Shown: piece by piece, positions 1 to 6,667 of the stretch
Position numbering within the stretch: position 1 is the first letter of the stretch
Layout: each line of letters begins with the position of its first letter
NCBI GenBank assembly: GCA_016206385.1
Contig: JACQRS010000195.1
Coordinates: 1-7,741 of the forward strand
Origin: Candidatus Rokuibacteriota bacterium
GTDB taxonomy: Bacteria; Methylomirabilota; Methylomirabilia; Rokubacteriales; CSP1-6
Direction of reading: 5' to 3'
Length of the DNA: 7,741 nt
Position numbers and translations under genes: made by a program
The notes under the pieces: model-generated
Databases searched by the model: none
Seen by the model: the letters and a program-made list of their open reading frames with translations, nothing else
Told to the model about the DNA's origin: nothing

Positions 1-12
1 GGATGGCGCTGA

Positions 13-30
13 GCGCTCGCGCGCGAGCGC
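13..30. repeat. Perfect 18-bp GC palindrome downstream of the permease gene
   Basis: The sequence GCGCTCGCGCGCGAGCGC is its own reverse complement over 18 bases. As RNA it could fold into a 7-bp stem with a CGCG loop. It lies 27 bases past the permease stop codon on the minus strand, where a transcription terminator would be expected, but no T-run follows on either strand, so it is not a classical intrinsic terminator. It could be a weak or factor-assisted terminator, an mRNA 3' stabiliser or a protein-binding palindrome. What lies to the left is outside the window. Confidence 0.5.
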
Positions 31-57
31 AAGCCTGACCTCAGCTGGACCGGTCTC

Positions 58-1362
58 CTACCCTCGGCGGGCGGCGGGGCGGAACGCGAGGTACGCCAGA
101 GGCCCGGTCAGGGCGGCGGCGAGCCCGGCCATGGTTTGAGTGAGCCCGCTGGTGGCCATGGCGAGGAGCGCGAGCAGGCTCGGCACCACGACGACAAGAA
201 CAGCTCCCGGCAGCCCGCCCGGGACGACCCAGGGACGGTGAAGCGCCGGCTCGCGGAGACGAATCGCCAGAAACGCCCCGAGCTCGAACAGGAGCGCGAT
301 GGAGTAGAGCCAGACATCCAGCACCACCAGCTCGGTAAACGGTAGGAGGGCCAGGATGCTGTAGATCACGCTGGAGGCCACGACCGCCGCCCAGGGCGTC
401 CGGTAGCGGGGGTGGAGCAACCCCAGCGAGGGCGGGAGCAGGCGGTCACGACTGAGGACGAAGGGAAGGCGCGAGTTGGTCAGGAGGTTGGAGAGGAACA
501 GGCCGGCGGCGCTCAGAAGCGCCGCGGACGTGACCCATCCGGCGAGCCAGGGACCAGCGACCCGGGCGCCGACCTCCGACAGCGAGCCCGACGTCCAGCT
601 CTCAAGCCTCGGCTCCGCTCCGAGCCCCACCGCGACGGGGATCAGATACGTCAGAACGACCACGGGGAGGGAGAGCCAGAGGGCGCGACGGTAGCTGGAC
701 TCGGGCGTCCGCGTCTCGCCGAGGCACGTGGTGGGGTTGTCCCAACCGGCGAAGTTCCACATCATGACCGCGAGGCCAACGCCGAGCCCTTCCGTCAGGC
801 TCTTCCCCTCGACGGAGAAGGGAAGCCCGCTCAGCTCGCCCACCCGGCCGAGCCCCAGGGCGAGAAAGCCGACCACCGGCGAGAAGGCCAGCGCGCCCAG
901 GACCACCGCGCTCCAGCCGACCAGGCGCACGCCGCGGATGTTCAGAAGAGTCAGGAGCCAGATGAAGCCCAGCGCGATGGACCAGCGGGCCACCGCGCCG
1001 ATGTCGGGAAGCCAGCGGCCCAGATAATCGATGAACAGGACCGGATAGAGCGCCACATCCACGAAGCTCCCGACCCAGCTCCACCACGCCACCTGGAAGG
1101 CCCAGAACGGGCCGAAGGCGCGCTTGACCCAGCTCACGTACCCGCCCTCATCGGGAAGGGCCGAGCTGAGCTCGGCCATCGCCAGAGCCACCGGCAGGCT
1201 CCAGACCAGCGGGGTGACGATCAGGAGGAGGAGGGTGAGGCCGGGGCCGAAGGACGGGACCACGTCCTCGATCCCGTACGGGCCGCCGCTCACGTTGAAG
1301 AAGATGACTGCGGCCAGCGGCAGGAGGGAGAGTTCCCGCGGGAGCGGCGGGCCGGCGTTCAC
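58..1362 (-). CDS. APC-family amino acid/polyamine permease
   Basis: Inner-membrane secondary transporter of the amino acid-polyamine-organocation superfamily, 434 residues, the usual length for 12 membrane helices; hydrophobic segments run almost end to end. The first helix contains the broken-helix substrate motif NVSGGPYGIED (residues 23-33). Next come AELSSALPDEGGY (63-75) followed by VSWVKRAFGPFWAFQ (76-90), then DVALYPVLFIDYL (102-114) and WNFAGWDNPTTCLGE (202-216). A late HPRYRTPW segment and an LREPALHRPW segment are typical of the family. From memory this pattern is closest to the polyamine uptake transporters known from plants and protists (PUT/LAT/RMV1 type), so a cationic amine or amino acid is the likely substrate; this is inference. 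The start is GTG, with AGGGA seven bases upstream; the nearby ATG at 1370 runs into a stop after three codons. The gene is divergent from the amidohydrolase gene and has no partner on its own strand within the window. Confidence 0.92.
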   Translation of the reverse strand: MNAGPPLPRELSLLPLAAVIFFNVSGGPYGIEDVVPSFGPGLTLLLLIVTPLVWSLPVALAMAELSSALPDEGGYVSWVKRAFGPFWAFQVAWWSWVGSFVDVALYPVLFIDYLGRWLPDIGAVARWSIALGFIWLLTLLNIRGVRLVGWSAVVLGALAFSPVVGFLALGLGRVGELSGLPFSVEGKSLTEGLGVGLAVMMWNFAGWDNPTTCLGETRTPESSYRRALWLSLPVVVLTYLIPVAVGLGAEPRLESWTSGSLSEVGARVAGPWLAGWVTSAALLSAAGLFLSNLLTNSRLPFVLSRDRLLPPSLGLLHPRYRTPWAAVVASSVIYSILALLPFTELVVLDVWLYSIALLFELGAFLAIRLREPALHRPWVVPGGLPGAVLVVVVPSLLALLAMATSGLTQTMAGLAAALTGPLAYLAFRPAARRG

Positions 1363-1460
1363 GCGCCCATCCCTTTTTGCCGGAGCATGGTAGCACGGCT
1401 TTCGCGGAGCTGCGGAAAAGGCTTGACCCGCTCAGGGAGAGGGTGGTAGCGAGAATCTCC

Positions 1461-2279
1461 ATGGGTCGCCTCGGTGTCTGCCTCGGCGCGCTGCTCCTGA
1501 TCCTGGTCGGGACCCCCGCGCGTTCAGCCCAGGACCTCCCGATCTTCGAGACCCATCTGCACTACAGCGAGAACTCCTGGAACAGTTACTCCCCGGAGGC
1601 GATTCTCGCGATCCTGGACAAGGCGGGGGTCATGCGGGCCCTGGTGTCCAGCACCCCCGATGACGGCACGCTCAAGCTCCACACAAAGGCTCCGACGCGC
1701 ATCGTGCCGATCCTCCGCCCCTACCGGACCCGGCAGGACATGGCCACCTGGTACCAGGATCCGGCCGTTCTCGCATATGTGGAGGAGCGGCTCAAAAAAG
1801 GGATCTACAAGGGGATCGGCGAGTTCCACCTCTCCGGAGGCCAGACCGGCACCCCCGTGATCCGGCGGCTCGTCGAGCTGGCAGTCCAGAAGAACCTGAT
1901 CCTTCACGCCCACTCTGACGACCGCGCCGTAGAGGAATTGTTTGCTCTCAACCCCAACGTGAAGATCCTCTGGGCTCACGCCGGGATGTCGGCAGGCCCG
2001 GACGTGGTGGGGAAGCTCTTGGACCGCTACCAGAATCTCTGGGTGGAGCTGGCGCTTCGGACCGATGTGGCGCCGGGCGGCAGCCCCGACCCGGCCTGGC
2101 GCGCCCTCTTCCTCCGCCACCCGGACCGCTTCATGATCGGCACCGACACCTGGGTCCCGTCACGCTGGGAGGCCCTGCCGGGCTATCTCGACGAGGCGCG
2201 CGCGTGGCTCCGTCAGCTCCCCCGCGACGTCGCCGAGCAGATCGCCTTCAAGAACGCCACCCGCCTCTTCGCCCCCTGA
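1461..2279 (+). CDS. Exported metal-dependent amidohydrolase (amidohydrolase_2-like)
   Basis: Predicted TIM-barrel hydrolase of the amidohydrolase superfamily, 272 residues. Residues 1-22 look like a Sec signal peptide: a positively charged N-end, a leucine-rich core (LGALLLILVG) and a probable cleavage in PARS|AQD, so the enzyme should act outside the cytoplasmic membrane. Metal-ligand motifs appear in the normal order: THLH (H32, H34) at the end of strand 1, E121 in GIGEFH, HAHSDD (H149, H151), WAHAG (H173), and GTDTW with the catalytic-type aspartate D229. The substrate cannot be read from the sequence; lactones, amides and decarboxylation substrates are all possible in this superfamily. 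ATG 1461 is chosen because it directly begins the signal peptide. GTG 1443 in the same frame would add six residues and lies close to an AGGGAG, so the start is uncertain by that much. The gene is divergent from the permease gene and upstream of the kinase gene on the same strand. Confidence 0.88.
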   Translation: MGRLGVCLGALLLILVGTPARSAQDLPIFETHLHYSENSWNSYSPEAILAILDKAGVMRALVSSTPDDGTLKLHTKAPTRIVPILRPYRTRQDMATWYQDPAVLAYVEERLKKGIYKGIGEFHLSGGQTGTPVIRRLVELAVQKNLILHAHSDDRAVEELFALNPNVKILWAHAGMSAGPDVVGKLLDRYQNLWVELALRTDVAPGGSPDPAWRALFLRHPDRFMIGTDTWVPSRWEALPGYLDEARAWLRQLPRDVAEQIAFKNATRLFAP

Positions 2280-2299
2280 TCGCCTCGCCTCACGCGCGC

Positions 2300-2323
2300 A
2301 AAATACGTATAATAATTACGTTT
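2300..2323 (+). promoter_or_regulatory. AT-rich promoter/operator island before the kinase gene
   Basis: Twenty of 24 bases here are A or T in otherwise very GC-rich DNA. It contains a perfect -10 hexamer TATAAT (2308-2313) overlapped by an inverted repeat, ACGTA (2305-2309) and TACGT (2317-2321), separated by seven bases. No good -35 hexamer is found at 16-18 bases upstream, which suggests activator dependence or a sigma factor that does not need it. Transcription would start near 2320, giving a leader of about 50 bases before the kinase start at 2370. The overlap of dyad and -10 box is the geometry expected of a repressor or autoregulator site, but that reading is inference. Confidence 0.45.
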
Positions 2324-2369
2324 CACCCTTCGTGCCTGAGCCGGCTTGAAGGACGGGAGAATATCGAGG

Positions 2370-5300
2370 ATGGCCCCAGGGCCCGATCAGGTGAGCATCG
2401 GCCTCGTCGGCGCCGGGAAGGGCGGGTCGGCCCTCCTCGACCTCGTCATCGAGTGGCCGGGTGCCAAGGTAGCCGTCGTCGTTGACCCCCGCCCGGACGC
2501 CCCTGCTCTCTGCAGAGCCAGGTCCCTCGGCATCCCCACAGCCACCCACCATCTGGAAGTCTTTGCCTATCCGGTCGACCTCGTCCTCGAAGTCACCGGT
2601 CAACCGGCTGTGCTGGATGATCTCCTCCGAGCCAAGCCGCCCAACGTCCAGGTCATCGGGGCGGCGGGCCTCCGTTTCTTCTGGGACCTTCTCCAAGACA
2701 GGGTCGAGGTCAGTCGCCAGCTGCAGGCCCAGTTGGACCTGGCCTTAGTGCTCGCGTCTACGTTGGACCTAAAGCAGCAGATCGCGCTCGTCGCTCGAAA
2801 GGTGGCCCAGGCCTGCGGCGTGGACCGCTGCACTTTCTACGTCTGGGACGATCCGATAGGGCTCGTCATCCCGGTCACGTCACAGTCCGCCACGGGTCAG
2901 CCGAATGAGCGGATGTGGAATGCCTTCACGGATCAAGGGCAGCTGAAGCTCGTCCAGGTTCCGTTCCTCTACGAGGTGATTGAGCGACGGACTCCAATCG
3001 AGATCGAGGATGCTGCCTCCAATCCCCTCCAGCCTGCCGGCTGGGCCAACTTGTTCCACACGAAGTCCACCCTCGTTGTTCCGCTCTTCCGGAAGGACCG
3101 AGTGGTCGGGGCCTGCACGCTCGACTACTGCCGTGAGCCTCACCGCTTCAGCACCGACCAGACCGCCCTCGCAGTCGCCCTTTCCGGCCAGATCGCCCTG
3201 GCCCTCGAGAACACCCAGCTCTACCAGGACATAACGGACAAGACGAGCCAGCTCACCTCGCTGCTGGAGAGCACCAAGCGAACGACCGCAATCAAAGACT
3301 CCAGCCAGTTACTGCCATGGATCGCTGAGGAGGCCGCCCGGGTGCTGAAGGCGGAGGGGGCGGGCATCCGAATCCTGGAGGGCAATGAGCTGGTCTTGGT
3401 CGCCCACTATGGCTACTCGAGGGAAGGATTGTGGGAACGGGTCGCCCTGGGGCAGAGCGCGAGTGGGTGGGTGGTCCAGAACAACCAGCCGCTGGCGATT
3501 TCGGATATGGAGCGGGACCCTCGGGTGGTCAGCCGGCATCGAGATGTGTTTCGCCGGGAAGGTTTCCGTTCTCTCCTGGCCGTACCCATGCGGATCGCCG
3601 AGCAAGTTATCGGCGCCCTCTATATCGTCGCCAAGAGTCCACGCCGCTTCTCGGCGAACGAGATCGAGGGTCTCTCCGGCTTTGCCGACCAGGCAGCGCT
3701 GGCGCTGGAGAACGCGCGCCTCTACGAGGAAAGCGAGCGACGCCGGAATGCGGCCGAGCGCCTGTCGGAGGTGGGGCGCCTGCTCTCTCAATCGCTCGAC
3801 CCCGAAGAGGTTGGACAGCGGGTCGTTGACAGCCTCCGCACGCTGTTCAAGGCCGAGACTGCTTCCCTCTTCCGGCTCGAGGCGGGGTCGGGCGACCTGG
3901 TGACGGTGGCCGTTTCCGGCGACGTGGGGCCTACTCCGGGCGGCCACTTGGTGCTGCCAAAGGATACGGGCGCGGCCGGTTTAGCCGTGCTCGAGCGTCA
4001 ACCGGTGATGACTGCCAACGTCCTCACCGATCCGCGTATTACGCTCGCGCCTGCGGACCAGGCCCGGATCGAGCAGGCCGCGTACCGCGCGGTCCTCGCC
4101 GTGCCGCTCGTCGTCAAGGACACGGTGATCGGCGCGCTCGGCATCGGAAACCGTGAGGGGCGCGTGTTCGACAGCGAGGAGGTCTGGCTCGCGCAAGCCT
4201 TCGCCGACCAGGCGGCCATCGCGCTGGAGAACAGCCGCCTCTACGGCGAGCTCCGCGCAGCGCTGGAACAGGTCGAGGCGTCCCAGGAACGCATCGTCAG
4301 AACCGAGCGGCTCAGGGCCCTGGGCGAGATGGCTGCGGGCGTGGCGCATGACTTCAACAATCTCCTGGCTGTCATCCTTGGCCGCACCGACCTGCTCCTG
4401 ACCCGGGTGAAGGATCCCGAGGTGGCGCGAGGGCTTAAAGATGTCCGTACGGCCGCGCTGGACGGCGCCCAGACAGTCCGGCGGATCCAGGAGTTCACCC
4501 GAACGCGGCGCACCCGTCCCTTCGGGCGGGTGGACCTCCGCGAGCTGGTCCAGGAAGCGGTGGAGCTGACCCGCCCGCGCTGGGAGGACGAGGCCCAGAG
4601 CCGGGGCGTCCCCTACGAGGTCAGGGTGGAAGGGGAACCGGTGTCGCCGGTGGCCGGGATCGCGGAGGAGCTGCGGGAGGTGTTCACCAACGTCCTCATC
4701 AACGCGCTCGAGGCCATGCCGGGGGGAGGCCGCCTCGTCTTTCGCGTCAGGAGCGAAGCCAGCGACGTGGTGGTGACCGCAGAGGACACGGGATGCGGAA
4801 TGTCAGAAGAGACCCGCCGGCGGGTGTTCGAGCCATTCTTCACGACCAAGGGTCCGCGAGGGACGGGGCTCGGCCTGGCCGCGGCCTGGGGCATCGTCAC
4901 CCGACACGGGGGCATGATCGACCTCGAGAGCACGCTCGGCGTGGGTAGCACCTTTACGGTCCGGCTCCCCACCGCCGGGGAGGTGGTGTCCGAGGAGTCA
5001 CCCGCGGTGGTCGCTCCACCGGCACGGACAGCGCGCGTGCTCGTCATCGAGGACGAGCCCGCCGTGCGCGTCGTGGTGAAGGAGATCCTGACGGACGCGG
5101 GCTACACCGTCATCGAGGCCGCGGATGGGGCAGAGGGGCTGGCCCGGGGCGAGGCGGAGGCCGTTGATCTCGTGCTGAGCGACCTCTCGATGCCGGGGAT
5201 GTCAGGCTGGGAGGTCGCCGCCGCCTGCCGGGAGCGCTTTCCGAATGTGCCGGTGGGATTCATCACGGGATGGGGCGACCAGCTGGACCCGGAGCAGCTC

Positions 5301-5387
5301 GAGCGTCACCGCATCCGGTTTGTGCTGGCAAAACCCTTCGCAGCGGAAGAGGTGCTCAACCGGGTGGCCCGCGCCCTCGCCGAGTGA
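2370..5387 (+). CDS. Soluble hybrid histidine kinase: Rossmann-GAF-GAF-GAF-HisKA-HATPase-REC
   Basis: Cytosolic hybrid sensor kinase, 1005 residues, with no signal peptide or membrane helix. Residues 8 to about 108 form a Rossmann-like module: GLVGAGKGG (11-19) carries GxGxxG, D39 ends the second strand (an NAD-type acidic position), and DLVLEVTG follows, as in homoserine or aspartate dehydrogenase NAD domains; no catalytic domain follows. Three GAF domains occupy about 127-290, 311-455 and 470-622, each ending in a similar LENxxLY helix that leads into linker coils. The HisKA domain has AGVAHDFNN with phospho-acceptor H660. The ATPase domain has N778 (NALEAM), DTGCGM (806-811), FEPFFTTK and GTGLGL (831-836). 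The C-terminal receiver keeps E894/D895, phospho-acceptor D938 (SDLSMPGMSG), T966 and K988, so kinase and receiver both look active. ATG 2370 has GGGAGA nine bases upstream; TTG 2346 lacks a ribosome site. No separate response regulator is encoded nearby. The ligand and output are unknown. Confidence 0.95.
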   Translation: MAPGPDQVSIGLVGAGKGGSALLDLVIEWPGAKVAVVVDPRPDAPALCRARSLGIPTATHHLEVFAYPVDLVLEVTGQPAVLDDLLRAKPPNVQVIGAAGLRFFWDLLQDRVEVSRQLQAQLDLALVLASTLDLKQQIALVARKVAQACGVDRCTFYVWDDPIGLVIPVTSQSATGQPNERMWNAFTDQGQLKLVQVPFLYEVIERRTPIEIEDAASNPLQPAGWANLFHTKSTLVVPLFRKDRVVGACTLDYCREPHRFSTDQTALAVALSGQIALALENTQLYQDITDKTSQLTSLLESTKRTTAIKDSSQLLPWIAEEAARVLKAEGAGIRILEGNELVLVAHYGYSREGLWERVALGQSASGWVVQNNQPLAISDMERDPRVVSRHRDVFRREGFRSLLAVPMRIAEQVIGALYIVAKSPRRFSANEIEGLSGFADQAALALENARLYEESERRRNAAERLSEVGRLLSQSLDPEEVGQRVVDSLRTLFKAETASLFRLEAGSGDLVTVAVSGDVGPTPGGHLVLPKDTGAAGLAVLERQPVMTANVLTDPRITLAPADQARIEQAAYRAVLAVPLVVKDTVIGALGIGNREGRVFDSEEVWLAQAFADQAAIALENSRLYGELRAALEQVEASQERIVRTERLRALGEMAAGVAHDFNNLLAVILGRTDLLLTRVKDPEVARGLKDVRTAALDGAQTVRRIQEFTRTRRTRPFGRVDLRELVQEAVELTRPRWEDEAQSRGVPYEVRVEGEPVSPVAGIAEELREVFTNVLINALEAMPGGGRLVFRVRSEASDVVVTAEDTGCGMSEETRRRVFEPFFTTKGPRGTGLGLAAAWGIVTRHGGMIDLESTLGVGSTFTVRLPTAGEVVSEESPAVVAPPARTARVLVIEDEPAVRVVVKEILTDAGYTVIEAADGAEGLARGEAEAVDLVLSDLSMPGMSGWEVAAACRERFPNVPVGFITGWGDQLDPEQLERHRIRFVLAKPFAAEEVLNRVARALAE

Positions 5388-5399
5388 CCGGGGCGCCTC

Positions 5400-6431
5400 T
5401 CAGGCTGAAACCCTCAGCTCCCGAGCAACAGCCCGAATCTGCCGCCAGGTTTCCTCCTCGACGAAGATGCCCGCCGTCCGGCGTTCGGCTGCGGTCCGCT
5501 CTTCAGGCTCCCCCGGGACAAGGATCTCGGCGATCCCTTCGGCTCGAGGGGAAGACTTGACATAGGCGATGAACCGCTCCACCTCGGCATAGAACCTGTC
5601 CAGGGGAAGGAACCGCTCGACGTCGAGGCAGAGGATGAAGACGCCATTCCGCGCCGGCCCGGCCTCGGGGCGGCCGGCGCCGGTTCCCGAGAGGACTCCG
5701 CCCAGGATCTCGACGATGAGGCTCAAGCCGTAGCCCTTGTGCTCGCCCAGCGGAAGGAGCGCGCCCCTGGGCTCGCCGAAAAACGCCTCGGGATCGGTGG
5801 TGGGCCTGCCTTGGGCATCGATCATCCATCCGGGCGGAGCCGGCTCCTTGCGGTTCCGCTTGACCCTGAGCTTTCCCTGGGCGACCACGCTGGTGGCCAT
5901 GTCCAGGGAGAGCGCGGGACCGTTCCGCCCGGGTATGGCGACCGCGTGGGGGTTGGTGCTGAGCCGGCGAGCGATTCCGCCCCACGGAACGACCGACCCG
6001 GAGGCGGGTGAGTTGACCCAGAGCATGCCGAGCAGCCCCTGGGCCGCCGCCAGCTCGGCGTAGTCGGCGAGCCGCCCGATGTGGTTGGTGCGAGAGCAGC
6101 CGACTCCGGCGAGCCCTTGAGCCCGCGCCTTGGCCACGGCGATCTCAGCCGCTCGTCGGGCGACCACCTGGCCGAAGCCCAGATCGCCGTCAACCAAGGC
6201 TGTCGTGGGCGTCTCGGAGAGGACGCGGATGGTGGGCTTGGGGGTTGCGTCCCCCCGCTTGACAGCGCCCGCGTACTGGGGGATCCGGATCACGCCATGG
6301 GAGTCGTGGCCGCGCAGGTTGGCGCGCACCAGGAGCGTGGCGATCCAGCGCGAATCCTCTTCGGGCGCTCCGAGGGCGACAAAGATCGCTTCGGTGAGCC
6401 TCTCGAGCCTGTCTGCCTGGATGACTGGCAC
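5400..6431 (-). CDS. Ldh_2-family NAD(P)H-dependent oxidoreductase (malate/L-lactate dehydrogenase type)
   Basis: Full-length member (343 residues) of the Ldh_2 family, which includes archaeal-type malate dehydrogenase, ureidoglycolate dehydrogenase, sulfolactate dehydrogenase and cyclic imino-acid (piperideine/pyrroline-2-carboxylate) reductases. These are cytosolic enzymes unrelated to classical Rossmann lactate dehydrogenases. Diagnostic segments are GHDSHGV (41-47, with the conserved active-site His45), NHIGRLADYAE (116-126), STNPHAVAIPG (158-168), LDMATSVVAQGKL (176-188) and GEHKGYGLSLIVEIL (229-243). The exact substrate cannot be decided from motifs. The start is GTG, preceded by a very strong purine-rich site, GGGGAGGGG, three bases upstream, which fills the 11-base gap and overlaps the stop codon of the 73-residue gene, so translational coupling is likely. 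It is the last gene of a three-gene operon and ends 12 bases from the kinase stop, tail to tail. Confidence 0.93.
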   Translation of the reverse strand: MPVIQADRLERLTEAIFVALGAPEEDSRWIATLLVRANLRGHDSHGVIRIPQYAGAVKRGDATPKPTIRVLSETPTTALVDGDLGFGQVVARRAAEIAVAKARAQGLAGVGCSRTNHIGRLADYAELAAAQGLLGMLWVNSPASGSVVPWGGIARRLSTNPHAVAIPGRNGPALSLDMATSVVAQGKLRVKRNRKEPAPPGWMIDAQGRPTTDPEAFFGEPRGALLPLGEHKGYGLSLIVEILGGVLSGTGAGRPEAGPARNGVFILCLDVERFLPLDRFYAEVERFIAYVKSSPRAEGIAEILVPGEPEERTAAERRTAGIFVEEETWRQIRAVARELRVSA

Positions 6432-6442
6432 AGTCCCCTCCC

Positions 6443-6664
6443 CTATTTCCTCGAATCGAGGAGCGCCTGGCCGAAGCTGATCGAGGCTTGTTCGGCCTCC
6501 TGCCGCGTGGCGTACGTCTTCTCCGGAGCGTCGCTCACCGGCTGGAAGTGCACGGACCCTCGGTCGTGGCGCTCGATGATCACCTTCGCGTGCCAGCGGC
6601 CGCCGGCAGTCCGGTAAGGTGCTGCCGCGAGGATATATCCCTTGTAGGGGATCCGCCTGGCCAT
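6443..6664 (-). CDS. Small conserved-looking protein of 73 residues
   Basis: A small soluble basic protein with no signal peptide or membrane segment. It reads as two or three beta-strands (YKGYILAAAPYRTAGG, then RWHAKVIIERHDRGSVHFQPV) followed by a charged turn and an amphipathic helix (ATRQEAEQASISFGQALLD). The pattern, KGYxxxxxP at the start, an xxVxIxR strand and a TxxEAxxxSxxFGxxxID helix at the end, resembles from memory the small DUF6566/CV_2116-like group of unknown function; this is unverified. The evidence that it is real is strong: ATG start, AAGGG seven bases upstream, start only three bases after the MetE-like stop, and end 11 bases before the dehydrogenase start. Its role is unknown; being embedded between two enzyme genes may mean an accessory role, but such proteins also occur in unrelated contexts. 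Confidence 0.8.
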   Translation of the reverse strand: MARRIPYKGYILAAAPYRTAGGRWHAKVIIERHDRGSVHFQPVSDAPEKTYATRQEAEQASISFGQALLDSRK

Positions 6665-6667
6665 CGC

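Noticed and set aside
412..1449. Open frame of 345 codons on the plus strand opposite the permease gene
   Set aside because: Its product is low-complexity (rich in E, R, Q, G, P, A) with no recognisable domain, and it lies in antisense to a clear 12-helix permease; long open antisense frames are common at this GC content.
1423..1456. TTGACC as a -35 box for the amidohydrolase gene
   Set aside because: No acceptable -10 hexamer lies 16-18 bases downstream; the best match, GAGAAT, is about 22 bases away.
1377..1460. TTG start at 1377 extending the amidohydrolase by 28 residues
   Set aside because: It would put a charged segment before the signal peptide, has no ribosome site, and uses a rare start; ATG 1461 (or GTG 1443) fits better.
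1524..2120. Open frame of 198 codons on the minus strand inside the amidohydrolase gene
   Set aside because: The opposite strand carries all metal-binding motifs of a real enzyme, while this product shows none.
2280..2300. Terminator after the amidohydrolase gene
   Set aside because: No stable GC stem followed by a T-run is visible between the stop codon and the AT-rich promoter island.
2346..2369. TTG start at 2346 for the kinase
   Set aside because: It has no purine-rich site upstream, whereas ATG 2370 has GGGAGA at nine bases and begins just before the Rossmann motif.
3309..3947. Open frame of 212 codons on the minus strand inside the kinase gene
   Set aside because: It is antisense to conserved GAF domains, its composition is typical of a shadow frame, and it has no ribosome site or domain.
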